From Hyphomicrobiales bacterium (GTDB lineage: Bacteria; Pseudomonadota; Alphaproteobacteria; Rhizobiales; Kaistiaceae): a stretch of 64,000 bases of DNA. The notes beneath the pieces are model-generated. The model was given only the letters and a program-made list of their open reading frames with translations. It did not search any database and was not told the origin of the DNA. The stretch covers positions 310,001 through 374,000 of the forward strand of contig JAFKKF010000008.1 in the NCBI GenBank assembly GCA_017305635.1, in the 5' to 3' direction. Of this stretch, positions 8,737 to 16,786 are shown one piece after another; the stretch's first letter is position 1; each line of letters starts with the position of its first letter. A program made the translations under genes and the position numbers.

Positions 8737-8837
8737 GTCCGGGGGAAAAAATTGTTCGCCAATTGCCCGCAAAGATGTGCGTCGGGAGCCGGACGGTCCG
8801 GCAGGCAGAAGGCGCAAGGATTTGACCCCCCGTAGGC

Positions 8838-9653
8838 TCATGGCGTGTTGCCTGGAGCGTGCGGCACCGACGGGTTCCGTGGTGCGTGCTGGCGCTGGTC
8901 GATGAGCCGGAGGATGGTCGGCAGGCCGGAGCCGCGCTTCCGCATCTCGGCGGTGGTGGCGGCCTCCTGCATCGCGGTGTCGATGGCGTCGATGATCAAC
9001 GCGTAGGCGTCGGCATCGCCAACATAGCGGTTGTGCAGATCCGACGACCAGCGCTTCTCGGCGGCGGTGCGTGCCGCTTCACTGGAAGGAGTCGTTGATG
9101 CGCGACCTGTAAACCTCCTCCCGCCGAGCCTCTTCAACCCACCATCCGCCGGGCTGCGGTGTCCGGCCCCCTGCGCGACGATGTCGGCGGAAGGTTCCTT
9201 TGGAAGGTTCCCTGAAGAGGTTTGGGTGACAGGCGAGTCACTGGCGGCGGGACTGGTTTGGCACCTGTCCGGTGGCACGCGTGGCACCGGTGCCGTGTCC
9301 CCGTTCGAGCGCGGCGCCTCGGTCGGGTCGCCGTTGAAACGCCGGCGCCAATCTGCCTCGCGCTCACGAAAGAGTGGCCAGTTGGGAAGGTAGCTGTTGC
9401 GGAGCGACCGGCTGCCGTGCCGCTCCTTCTCGATGAAGTGTAGTTGGTCGAGACGATCGACCGCTCGGATCACGGTACGGCGGTGGAGGCCGGTGAGCAT
9501 GGCGATCCGGTCGATCCCTGGGTCGCAGCGTCCGTCCTTCCGGTTGACGTGCTCGATGATGCAGCCGGCGACCGCCTTCTCGGCGGTACTTAACTCGCCG
9601 GCGAGGTTGATCGTCTTGTGGGCGATGGTGATGTCGCCTTTCCCGGGGAGCAT
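8838..9653 (-). CDS. Phage-type helix-turn-helix protein (HTH_36-like)
   Basis: Product of 271 aa. Residues about 18-75 form a winged HTH of the kind seen in phage replication and regulatory proteins (LSTAEKAVAGCIIEHVNR, GIDRIAMLTGLHRRTVIRAV). A long Pro/Ser/Thr-rich linker (about 95-180) follows, then a helical C-terminal region. The promoter region (9654-9842) is shared with the divergent hypothetical gene at 9843. It may open the element's origin or control its minus-strand genes; neither can be shown from sequence. Confidence 0.7.
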   Translation of the reverse strand: MLPGKGDITIAHKTINLAGELSTAEKAVAGCIIEHVNRKDGRCDPGIDRIAMLTGLHRRTVIRAVDRLDQLHFIEKERHGSRSLRNSYLPNWPLFREREADWRRRFNGDPTEAPRSNGDTAPVPRVPPDRCQTSPAASDSPVTQTSSGNLPKEPSADIVAQGAGHRSPADGGLKRLGGRRFTGRASTTPSSEAARTAAEKRWSSDLHNRYVGDADAYALIIDAIDTAMQEAATTAEMRKRGSGLPTILRLIDQRQHAPRNPSVPHAPGNTP

Positions 9654-9842
9654 CGGAGCCGTCTCTCCATGGCTGGAACGCCTGCTCCATCAATCATCCG
9701 GACGGTGCGTTCCGGGGACAATCGACCGTCTTTGCGCAGCGGCAGCCGTCGCTTGCGCTTTTGGGTTGCGATATGCGGCTCGTCGGGCCTTTAGGGGGAC
9801 GAGGGGAGAGCTCGAACCAGTCAACCGATTCGGAGCATCGCC

Positions 9843-10703
9843 ATGACCATAAAGGTGACCGTACAGGGCCTGAGCAGCTTCGGCCGCAAGCTGCAGGCGA
9901 GGGCGGAGGAGATCGCCGCCGCGGTCGGACGGGAGAATGCCGCGCGACTGGAAGAAGCCCGGCAGCGGGAGGAAGCAGTGTCCATGCCGATGGACGAGAG
10001 CAAGCGGCCTCCGCGCGGTATCTCCATGGACCAGGCGCTGGCGCGATGGTCCGACCCGATCGCTTATGCCGGCATGAAGGAATATGAGGATGCGGAACAG
10101 AGCCGCTCGACGTCAGCGGGCAATAGCCCATACGAACTGCGCCACCGTGAGTTCGTGAAATACCAGGACAAGGTTGAGCGGTCGTTCAGGCAGGCCATGG
10201 CGGAGGGCAGAGCGGTGATGAGCAGTATCACCCGCTTCGCCAATGGTCGCCGTGCCGTCGAACCCAGCCTCTGGGACGTGCTCGACCTGATCTTCGAGTT
10301 CGATGAGGTCAATGGCGACGGCCGCACCTACACCAGGCCGGAGTTCTTCGATCCGGCGGCGATCCCGAAGAACATCGGCACCGTGCCCGCGTGGCTGATG
10401 AACCTCCATCTGCAGGCCGTAGGAGTCGCGGCCGGGGCGAGCGGGTTCAGTCACGACCCGACCTATACGCATGTGAAGTTGGCCGGGCGGCAGTTCGTGC
10501 TCGGCACGCTTCAGGCCCACGTCGTGCGAGTGTTACACGAGGCCGTCGAGAAGGGAGCTCCCTGGGTCCATGGCAAGGTACTGCTCGCCCAGGCGGGCTC
10601 GACGTCTTCGAATATCGGTACGCTGTTCAAGTCGCAGCCGGCGTGGAAAGAGCTGATCGATTCGGACGGCAAGGGAACCTACCGCCTGCGCCTTCCGGGC
10701 TGA
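9843..10703 (+). CDS. Hypothetical element-borne protein
   Basis: Product of 286 aa, not recognised. The N-terminus (MTIKVTVQGLSSFGRKLQAR) resembles phage head-tail or morphogenesis proteins only superficially. The middle part is helical and charged. The C-terminal 70 residues (HVVRVLHEAVEKGAPWVHGK to the end) look like a winged-helix module of the type found in phage replication-associated proteins. It is the first plus-strand gene of the element and lies 140 bases before the small HTH gene. Codon use fits its neighbours, and the frame is open with no overlapping candidate. Confidence 0.6.
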   Translation: MTIKVTVQGLSSFGRKLQARAEEIAAAVGRENAARLEEARQREEAVSMPMDESKRPPRGISMDQALARWSDPIAYAGMKEYEDAEQSRSTSAGNSPYELRHREFVKYQDKVERSFRQAMAEGRAVMSSITRFANGRRAVEPSLWDVLDLIFEFDEVNGDGRTYTRPEFFDPAAIPKNIGTVPAWLMNLHLQAVGVAAGASGFSHDPTYTHVKLAGRQFVLGTLQAHVVRVLHEAVEKGAPWVHGKVLLAQAGSTSSNIGTLFKSQPAWKELIDSDGKGTYRLRLPG

Positions 10704-10843
10704 CGCTCTGGTGCCGCTCCATCCATTGCCGATGACAGTGGCCGCGGTTTTGCCGGGCCCGCCCATCCCCACCTGATCCCGACGACATCCCCACGCCGCA
10801 TGCCGGAGCATGGCCGCGAACCACTGGGCAGCGGAGAGTGGCA

Positions 10844-11059
10844 ATGGGTGAGGAACGGCATCTCAATGAGACGGAACTGTCGGACCGGCTTCGGTTGAGT
10901 GTCCGGACACTCCAGCGCTGGCGCTGGAAGGGAAGGGGACCGCGCTATCTCAAGATGGGTGGCCGGGTTGCCTACCGCCTGATCGACATCACGGCCTGGG
11001 AAGAGTGGGCGCTCAGGGATCCTGGCGGGGAAGCCGATGAAGCTGAGGACGCGGCGTGA
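10844..11059 (+). CDS. Small MerR/AlpA-type HTH protein, excisionase-like
   Basis: Product of 71 aa with the helix-turn-helix_17 pattern LNETELSDRLRLSVRTLQRW followed by the wing residues GPRYLKMGGRVAYRL. Such proteins act as excisionases or as regulators of integrase genes. ATG 10844 is chosen because GGAGA at 10833-10837 lies six bases upstream; a GTG at 10838 would add two residues. The stop overlaps the start of the next small gene (GTGA), which indicates translational coupling in the recombinase operon. Confidence 0.8.
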   Translation: MGEERHLNETELSDRLRLSVRTLQRWRWKGRGPRYLKMGGRVAYRLIDITAWEEWALRDPGGEADEAEDAA

Positions 11060-11262
11060 GCCGCGGCCACGTCCCGGACTCCCGCGCCCGCATCGCCGAG
11101 CTGGGCGAGCTTCTCGTGCTGGGCCTGGTTCGGCTGCGGACGCGGCAGTCAAGCGGAACATCTGGCGAGGGCGGAGAGAGTTCGCTGGACTGTGTCGGCG
11201 GGCAGAGCAGTCATGCCGAACCCGTTCTTGCCAAGGATGTTCCCGCATGGCCGATACCGTGA
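11056..11262 (+). CDS. Small hypothetical protein of the recombinase operon
   Basis: Product of 68 aa starting at GTG within the GTGA overlap with the HTH gene and running 16 bases into the DUF2924 gene. The core RARIAELGELLVLGLVRLRT followed by a Ser/Gly-rich tail resembles small ORFs that recur at this exact place in alphaproteobacterial elements. There is no known function. Position and overlaps, more than sequence, support it being real. Confidence 0.6.
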   Translation: MSRGHVPDSRARIAELGELLVLGLVRLRTRQSSGTSGEGGESSLDCVGGQSSHAEPVLAKDVPAWPIP

Positions 11263-11708
11263 TTGCCCAATTGGCCGCCCTCAAGACCGCGCCAGTGCTG
11301 CAGCTGAAGCAACAATGGCGCGATCTCTTCGAGAACGAGCCACCTCCCTATAACCGCCGCTTCCTAGAAAGCCGGCTGGCGTACCGGATCCAGGAACTCG
11401 CCTATGGCGGGTTGAAGCCGGAGACGTTGGCGAAACTCGAGGCGCTGGGGGAGGAACTCTACGGCAAGGGGAACAGGAACCCGATGCTCCGCCGTATCCG
11501 CCACCAGGACAAGCCGGTGACCGGGACAAGGCTGATCCGGGAGTGGAAGGGGGTCGAGCACTGCGTCACCGTCCTCGACGACGGTTATGAGTACGCAGGT
11601 CGCCCCTTCAAGAGCCTCTCCCACGTTGCCCGTAGCATCACCGGCACGCAGTGGAATGGCTGGGCCTTTTTCGGGCTGAAGAACCAGAGGAAGGGAGCCA
11701 GCCGGTGA
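11247..11708 (+). CDS. DUF2924 domain protein
   Basis: Product of 153 aa, a typical length for DUF2924. It has the family features LKQQWRDLFENEPPPYNRRF, LESRLAYRIQELAYGGL and the C-terminal YRPFKSLSHVARSITGTQWN-like segment (here YAGRPFKSLSHVARSITGT, then WNGWAFFGLKN). The role is unknown; the genes almost always sit directly before a serine recombinase, as here, where the stop overlaps the recombinase GTG. It may be an accessory factor in integration or excision. ATG 11247 is the family start. Confidence 0.85.
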   Translation: MADTVIAQLAALKTAPVLQLKQQWRDLFENEPPPYNRRFLESRLAYRIQELAYGGLKPETLAKLEALGEELYGKGNRNPMLRRIRHQDKPVTGTRLIREWKGVEHCVTVLDDGYEYAGRPFKSLSHVARSITGTQWNGWAFFGLKNQRKGASR

Positions 11709-13603
11709 ACGCGCCGCTTCGCCATCGCTCGGGTGGAGGCACAAGAGGCAAGGGCTCGGGTGCTGTTGATGGGGCGATGCCGGCGCGGGTGCGGCGGCTC
11801 CGCAGTGCGGTCTATACCCGCAAGTCCAGCGAGGAAGGCCTCGACATGGCCTTCAACAGCCTCGACGCCCAGCGCGAGGCCTGTGAAGCCTATGTCGCCA
11901 GCCAGAGGCAGGAAGGCTGGACCCTCGTCCCCGACTACTATGACGATGGCGGCTTCTCGGGAGGGACCTTGGAGCGGCCAGCCCTCAGGCGCCTCGTCGA
12001 GGATATCGAGGCCGGCAAGGTCGATGTGGTGGTCGTCTACAAGATCGACCGCCTGAGCCGGTCCCTCATGGATTTTGCCAGGCTGGTGGACGTGTTCGAC
12101 CGGAAGGGGGTGACCTTCGTCTCGGTGACCCAATCCTTCAACACCACCACCTCCATGGGACGGCTTACCCTCAACGTGCTCCTCTCCTTTGCCCAGTTCG
12201 AGCGCGAGGTGATCGGGGAGCGCATCCGGGACAAGGTCGCAGCCTCCCGGAGAAAGGGCATGTGGATGGGCGGCTGGGCACCGCTCGGCTACCGGGTGGA
12301 AGAGCGGAAGCTGGTAGTCGATCAACCGGAGGCCGCCATTGTCCGCGGCATCTTCGAGCGCTTCGCCAAGGGCACCACCGTCTCCGACATCGTCCGCGAC
12401 CTGACCGCCCGAGACTTCCGCAACCGCTACGGCCAGCGCCTCGACAAGGGGCGCATCTACAAGCTGCTCAACAACCGGGTCTATGTCGGGGAGGCGGTGC
12501 ACAAGGGCGTGGCCTATCCCGGCGAGCACGAGGGGATCATCGCCCAGCCCCTCTGGAAGCGGGTACAGGCCATCCTCGCTGAGGCCCCCCGGACGAGGGC
12601 GGGGCGTTCCCGGGCGCAGACGCCGGCGCTGCTCAGGGGGCTTATCTTCGACGCCGACGGGCGGGCCATGTCCCCCTCGCATACCCGCCGGGGCCAGCGT
12701 CTCTACCGCTACTATGTCAGCCAGGCCGCCATCCGCGGCGTGGAGCGAGATGGGGAAGCGAGCGTCATCAGCCCACCAAGCGCGCAGCAAGGAGCAGCGA
12801 ACGCGGGCAGGATGCATCCGGTCGAAGCCAGGATCCTCCGCGTGCCCGCCGGTGAGGTCGAGGCGGCCGTTATCGCCCAGCTCCGCAGGCTGCTCGCCTC
12901 GCCCGAGATCATCGTCGCCACCCGGCGCGCCGCCCGGAAGGACCTCCCCGACCTGACCGAGGCCGAAGTCCGCGACGCCATCCACCGCTTCGACCCACTC
13001 TGGGACGAACTCTTTCCGGCCGAGCAGGCCCGCATTGTCCACCTCCTCGTCGAGCGCGTCACCGTCACCGCCTCCGGCCTCGACATCCAGTTGCGGGTCG
13101 AGGGCCTCTCGGCTGAAGCGCGAGGCGCGGAAAGCGATCGAGGAGGTGAGGCGCCAGGCCTGCCTTCTCGGCATGATGACCGGGCGCGTAGGGGGGCATT
13201 GGACGCGACAGGTACCCTGACCGTCCACGTCCCCGTGACATTCGCCCGACGCGGCGGTCGCAAGCGAATGCTCGCGCCTGACGGACAACTCGTCGTGCCA
13301 TCGCCTCGGCCCGCGGCCCCGGCGGATATGCCTGTCGTTCGAGCGCTAGCCCGCGCATTCAGGTGGAGGAAGCTCATCGAAACAGGCGAGTTTGCAACCG
13401 TCCGGGGGATCGCGGAGGCCGAGGGGGTGAACGCCTCATACGTCAGCCGGGTCCTGAGGCTGACATTGTTGATGCCGAGGATCGTCGAACGGCTGATCGA
13501 GGGTAGGGAAGCGGAGAGGGACGCAACAGGGGAGGCCCTGCTGGAGCCGTTTCCTACTAACTGGCAAGAGCAGATGCGAGCCTTCTCGAGATTCGTAGCT
13601 TGA
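11705..13603 (+). CDS. Large serine recombinase (resolvase/integrase family)
   Basis: Product of 632 aa. The catalytic resolvase domain covers about residues 30-190 (SAVYTRKSSEEGLDMAFNSL with the nucleophilic Ser, then VVVVYKIDRLSRSLMDFARL and the Ser/Thr-rich strand after it). A recombinase domain (about 205-310) and a zinc-ribbon-like region follow, then a C-terminal part with an HTH near the end (VRGIAEAEGVNASYVSRVLR). It should integrate and excise the element. GTG 11705 overlaps the DUF2924 stop. Residues about 470-500 are low complexity and read less like the family, so a small local insertion or shift there is possible. The frame is intact. Confidence 0.85.
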   Translation: MNAPLRHRSGGGTRGKGSGAVDGAMPARVRRLRSAVYTRKSSEEGLDMAFNSLDAQREACEAYVASQRQEGWTLVPDYYDDGGFSGGTLERPALRRLVEDIEAGKVDVVVVYKIDRLSRSLMDFARLVDVFDRKGVTFVSVTQSFNTTTSMGRLTLNVLLSFAQFEREVIGERIRDKVAASRRKGMWMGGWAPLGYRVEERKLVVDQPEAAIVRGIFERFAKGTTVSDIVRDLTARDFRNRYGQRLDKGRIYKLLNNRVYVGEAVHKGVAYPGEHEGIIAQPLWKRVQAILAEAPRTRAGRSRAQTPALLRGLIFDADGRAMSPSHTRRGQRLYRYYVSQAAIRGVERDGEASVISPPSAQQGAANAGRMHPVEARILRVPAGEVEAAVIAQLRRLLASPEIIVATRRAARKDLPDLTEAEVRDAIHRFDPLWDELFPAEQARIVHLLVERVTVTASGLDIQLRVEGLSAEARGAESDRGGEAPGLPSRHDDRARRGALDATGTLTVHVPVTFARRGGRKRMLAPDGQLVVPSPRPAAPADMPVVRALARAFRWRKLIETGEFATVRGIAEAEGVNASYVSRVLRLTLLMPRIVERLIEGREAERDATGEALLEPFPTNWQEQMRAFSRFVA

Positions 13604-13796
13604 ACGCCCGCTTTGCGCCAGAAGCAGTCACTTACCCTTGTCTGGGCAATGCCCTCGACCGGCGCGTTGCGCATTTTGTATGGGCTTCCTAAGCCAAGAG
13701 CGACTCGCTACCGGATACACCCATTTAGATCCTCGACATTGGCCCCCTTGGCAACAATGTCGCCGCGATGCGCGGGTGCCGATCCCGCCCGACATT

Positions 13797-14111
13797 CTAC
13801 GGGCAGAAGATCTGCTTCAGGGCCTTCAGAAGACGGACGGTGCGCGGATCCGAGACGGCATAGTAGACGGTCTGTGCCTCCCTGCGAAACGTCACGAGCC
13901 CGTCCTCGCGCAGGCGCGCCAGATGCTGTGACAGCGCCGACTGGCTGAGACCCACGGCCTCGGCGAGAGCATTCACGGTCATCTCGCCATGGCTCACCAG
14001 CTGGCACAGCACTAGCAGGCGATGCTCGTTGCTGAGCAGCTTCAGAAACTGTGCCGCCTGGCCGGCATTTTCCTGCAATCCGCCGAGGTCGCCGCTTTTC
14101 ATCGTGGCCAT
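13797..14111 (-). CDS. bigR: ArsR-family repressor with two sensor cysteines, BigR/SqrR-like
   Basis: Product of 104 aa with an ArsR winged HTH (SNEHRLLVLCQLVSHGEMTV, then ALAEAVGLSQSALSQHLARL). Two cysteines, one in LLVLCQLV and one in the C-terminal IFCP, are 67 residues apart, close to the 66 between C42 and C108 of BigR. That pair forms a disulfide or persulfide bridge on reactive sulfur and releases DNA. A divergent sulfide:quinone reductase-like gene supports a BigR/SqrR role. ATG 14111 is chosen; GTG 14141 in frame would put ten more residues inside the operator, and ATG 14102 is also possible. Confidence 0.8.
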   Translation of the reverse strand: MATMKSGDLGGLQENAGQAAQFLKLLSNEHRLLVLCQLVSHGEMTVNALAEAVGLSQSALSQHLARLREDGLVTFRREAQTVYYAVSDPRTVRLLKALKQIFCP

Positions 14112-14151
14112 TATATTATGTCTTGCTAATTTAGAGAACACTAATATATGG
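14108..14151. promoter_or_regulatory. Long AT-rich imperfect palindrome, likely BigR-type operator
   Basis: Arms CCATTATATTA (14108-14118) and TAATATATGG (14142-14151) are inverted copies apart from one extra base. Inside, TGTCTT and AGAACA form a second imperfect arm pair around CTAATTTAG, which is itself nearly palindromic. It separates the repressor from the divergent flavoprotein gene, in very GC-rich surroundings. On the minus strand TATAAT overlaps the repressor's start. Confidence 0.65.
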
Positions 14152-14221
14152 CATCGGACAGGACGTGCAAGCCGGCGCCTTCCAGCGGTGCCGATCCAGC
14201 AGAGCGCGAAGGAGGAAGATC

Positions 14222-15514
14222 GTGACTCATGTCGTCATCCTTGGGGCCGGCCTTGGTGGTGTGCTCATGGCTTATGAGATGAAAGCCAAACTCGGGCCGT
14301 CAAACAAGGTGACGGTCGTCAATCTTGGCAGCACCTATTCCTTCGTGCCGTCCAATCCCTGGGTGGCGGTCGGCTGGCGCGAGCGGGATGATATCACAGT
14401 CGATCTCGGCCCGATTTTCGAGAAGCGCGGCGTCGAGCTTCGTCCGGAAGGGGCAAGGCGCGTCCACCCGGAGGAGAACCGCATAGAACTAAATGATGGG
14501 CGTTCGATCGCCTATGACTATCTCATCGTCGCGACCGGGCCGGAGCTCGCCTTCGACGAGATCGAAGGCCTCGGCCCCGATGCGCATACGCAATCGGTCT
14601 GCCATATCGATCATGCCGAGAAGGCGAAGCTCGCGGTCGACCAACTGATCAAGACGGGTGGCCCCGCGATCGTCGGGGCCGTGCAGGGCGCTTCCTGCTT
14701 CGGCCCGGCCTATGAATTTGCCTTCATCCTCGAAACCGCCCTGCGCCGGGCAAAGGTCCGCGACCGCGTACCGATGACCTTCGTGACCCCCGAGCCCTAT
14801 ATCGGCCATCTCGGCCTAGACGGCGTCGGCGACACCAAGGGCCTGCTCGAGAGCGCGCTTCGCGAGCGTCACATCAAGTGGATCACCAACGCGCGACTGA
14901 CCAGGGTCGAGGCCGGCAAGGCGATCGTCGACGAAGTCGACGATGCGGGCACGATCCGGCGGGCGCACGAGCTGCCTTTTACCTTCTCGATGTTCCTGCC
15001 GGCCTTCCGTGGCGTGGCGGCGGTGCGCGGGGTCGAAGGTCTCGCCAATCCACGCGGCTTCGTCATTGTCGACAAGCATCAGCGCAACCCGAAATACCCG
15101 AACATCTTCGGGATCGGCGTCGCGGTAGCGATCCCGCCGGTCGGCAAGACACCCCTCGCGGTCGGCGTGCCGAAGACCGGCTTCATGATCGAGTCCATGG
15201 TGACGGCCGCCGCCGAGAACGTTGCGGCGCTGGTCGCCGGCCGGGAGCCGACTGCGGTGGCGACCTGGAATGCCGTCTGCCTCGCCGATCTCGGCGACAA
15301 GGGGATCGCCTTCGTCGCGCAGCCGCAGATCCCCCCGCGCAACGTCAACTGGTCGTCGTCAGGCAGGTGGGTGCACGCCGCCAAGATCGGCTTCGAGAAA
15401 TACTTCCTGCGCAAGATCCGCCAGGGGAAGAGCGAGACATTCTACGAGAAGCTCGCGCTCGACGCGCTCGGCATCCGCAAGCTCAAGGAAATCCACCAGG
15501 AACTGGCCGGCTGA
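14222..15514 (+). CDS. Sulfide:quinone reductase-like FAD flavoprotein
   Basis: Product of 430 aa. The N-terminal FAD dinucleotide fold is MTHVVILGAGLGGVLMAYEM, and a second Rossmann segment is GPAIVGAVQGASCFGPAYEF. Three cysteines (SVCHID, GASCFGP, AVCLADLGD) lie at positions matching the catalytic set of sulfide:quinone reductases, which oxidise sulfide to polysulfide and pass electrons to quinone on the inner-membrane face. The tail is amphipathic (FEKYFLRKIRQGKSETFYEK). GTG 14222 is preceded by GAAGGAGGAAGA, a strong ribosome-binding site. It leads the operon with the YgaP-like and RND genes and faces the BigR-like repressor. A flavocytochrome-c-type sulfide dehydrogenase subunit is less likely, since no secretion signal is seen. 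Confidence 0.8.
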   Translation: MTHVVILGAGLGGVLMAYEMKAKLGPSNKVTVVNLGSTYSFVPSNPWVAVGWRERDDITVDLGPIFEKRGVELRPEGARRVHPEENRIELNDGRSIAYDYLIVATGPELAFDEIEGLGPDAHTQSVCHIDHAEKAKLAVDQLIKTGGPAIVGAVQGASCFGPAYEFAFILETALRRAKVRDRVPMTFVTPEPYIGHLGLDGVGDTKGLLESALRERHIKWITNARLTRVEAGKAIVDEVDDAGTIRRAHELPFTFSMFLPAFRGVAAVRGVEGLANPRGFVIVDKHQRNPKYPNIFGIGVAVAIPPVGKTPLAVGVPKTGFMIESMVTAAAENVAALVAGREPTAVATWNAVCLADLGDKGIAFVAQPQIPPRNVNWSSSGRWVHAAKIGFEKYFLRKIRQGKSETFYEKLALDALGIRKLKEIHQELAG

Positions 15515-15553
15515 GAACGCCGCCGACGGAGTTGCAGTGAAGGAGAGAATGAC

Positions 15554-15757
15554 GTGAATCTCGATCGTGCGATCATGGTCTTTGCAGGTGTCGTGCTGCT
15601 CGCCTCGCTGGCGCTCGGCTGGTTCGTGTCGCCCTGGTGGCTGCTCCTGTCGGCTTTTGTGGGCCTCAACCTGATCCAGGCACCGTTCACCGGCGGCTGT
15701 CCCGCATCCTTCGTCATGAAGAAGCTCGGCGTGAAGCCGGGCGCCGCGCTTCGCTGA
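15554..15757 (+). CDS. DUF2892 (YgaP-like) small inner-membrane protein
   Basis: Product of 67 aa with two membrane segments (IMVFAGVVLLASLALGWFV and WWLLLSAFVGLNLIQAPF) and the family motif TGGCPA. In YgaP this membrane module is attached to a rhodanese; here it stands alone. GTG 15554 follows AAGGAGAG with normal spacing. It lies 40 bases after the flavoprotein gene and 21 before the RND adaptor gene, inside the sulfur operon, where it may anchor or feed the quinone reductase. Confidence 0.8.
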   Translation: MNLDRAIMVFAGVVLLASLALGWFVSPWWLLLSAFVGLNLIQAPFTGGCPASFVMKKLGVKPGAALR

Positions 15758-15778
15758 CGCTCCGACCTCGAAACCGCC

Positions 15779-16786
15779 ATGCGACATCGCTTCCCGCTGC
15801 TCCCGGCCGCCTTGCTGACGTCACTCCTTCTGTTCCCCACGGGCAGGGCGATAGCCTTGGAATTTGTCGTCACGCCCGAGACCGTGACCGAAACCAAGGC
15901 GGTCTTCGGCGAAGTCCGGAGTCGCGACACCGTTCTCGCCCGTTCGCGGATCAGCGGCACGATCGGCGATATCGGCGTGGAGGAGGGAAGCGCCGTCACG
16001 GCGGGTCAGCCGATCGCCACGGTCGTGGACGCCAAGCTGGTCCTCCAGCGCGATGCTGCGGAGGCGCAGATCAAGGTCCTCACCTCGCAACTCGAGAATG
16101 CGCGGACCGACCTCGAGCGTGCCCAGCAGCTTCTCCAGAAGGGCGCGGCACCGCAGTCGCGCGTCGACCAGGCGCAGACCCAGGTCGACGTCTATACTAA
16201 CCAGCTCGCCGCCGCCGTGGCGCAGCGCGCCGTGGTCGAGCAGCAGCTGGCCGAGGGCCAGGTGCTGGCGCCAGCATCGGGCCGCGTGCTCTCGGTTCCG
16301 GTCACCAAGGGCTCGGTGATCATGGCCGGCGAGGAGGTCGTGAAGGTCGCGGGCGGCGGCTACTTCCTCCGCTTGTCGCTGCCCGAGCGGCATGCGGCGA
16401 CGATCCACGAGGGAGATTCGGTCCAGGTCGGCGCCCGCCTTCTGTCGGCGGACGCATCCGGCACGCCCCCTGCGCTCAAGTCCGGCCGCATCGTCAAGGT
16501 CTATCCAGAAATCAGCGGCGGACAGGTGCTCGCCGACGTCGAGGTCGACGGGCTCGGCAACTATTTCGTCGGCGAGCGCACGCTGGTCTGGATTCCCATC
16601 GGTACGCGCCAGTTGATCGCCGTTCCCGGCGCGGCGATCACCACGCGCCACGGCGTCGACCATGTCAGCGTCGATGCCGGCGGCAAGCCGGTGGAGGTGG
16701 CCGTCATACCGGGCAAGGCGCTCGATGGCGGCCGCATCGAAATCCTCAGCGGCCTCGCGGCCGGCGACCATGTAATCGTGCCATGA
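15779..16786 (+). CDS. RND efflux periplasmic adaptor (HlyD family)
   Basis: Product of 335 aa with a cleavable signal peptide (MRHRFPLLPAALLTSLLLF, ending near GRAIA), a lipoyl half-motif, an alpha-helical hairpin with coiled-coil character (about 95-150, LENARTDLERAQQLLQKGAA), a second lipoyl half (GQVLAPASGRVLSVPVTKGS) and a beta barrel. It links the inner-membrane pump to an outer-membrane channel, which is not encoded nearby. Its stop overlaps the pump start (ATGA). Since it is in the BigR-type operon, it may export a product of sulfide oxidation or a sulfur-derived toxicant; this is inference. Confidence 0.9.
   Translation: MRHRFPLLPAALLTSLLLFPTGRAIALEFVVTPETVTETKAVFGEVRSRDTVLARSRISGTIGDIGVEEGSAVTAGQPIATVVDAKLVLQRDAAEAQIKVLTSQLENARTDLERAQQLLQKGAAPQSRVDQAQTQVDVYTNQLAAAVAQRAVVEQQLAEGQVLAPASGRVLSVPVTKGSVIMAGEEVVKVAGGGYFLRLSLPERHAATIHEGDSVQVGARLLSADASGTPPALKSGRIVKVYPEISGGQVLADVEVDGLGNYFVGERTLVWIPIGTRQLIAVPGAAITTRHGVDHVSVDAGGKPVEVAVIPGKALDGGRIEILSGLAAGDHVIVP

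Larger units (their letters stand above)
8210..8837. other. Non-coding stretch inside the element with short repeats
   Basis: No convincing gene over 628 bases. It holds a run of ten C at 8273-8282, an inverted repeat GTTTGATT / AATCAAAC at 8362-8369 and 8389-8396, and two near-identical 23-base direct repeats at 8459-8481 and 8714-8736. A looser similarity also links 8301-8330 with 8801-8830. This may be a replication, packaging or regulatory region. Confidence 0.5.
6220..13603. mobile_element. Prophage-like integrative element with large serine recombinase
   Basis: A block of phage-type genes interrupts chromosomal genes: small terminase subunit, ParB-domain methyltransferase and an HTH protein on the minus strand, then a hypothetical protein, an excisionase-like HTH, a small ORF, DUF2924 and a serine recombinase on the plus strand. 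There is no large terminase, portal, capsid or tail gene, so it is either a remnant or a compact element. Exact ends and att sites were not identified; the coordinates given are the outermost genes. A truncated relative of its left end is found at 44459-45600. Confidence 0.7.

Noticed and set aside
11585-13288. Long minus-strand open frame opposite the serine recombinase
   Set aside because: Antisense shadow; the plus strand has all catalytic motifs.
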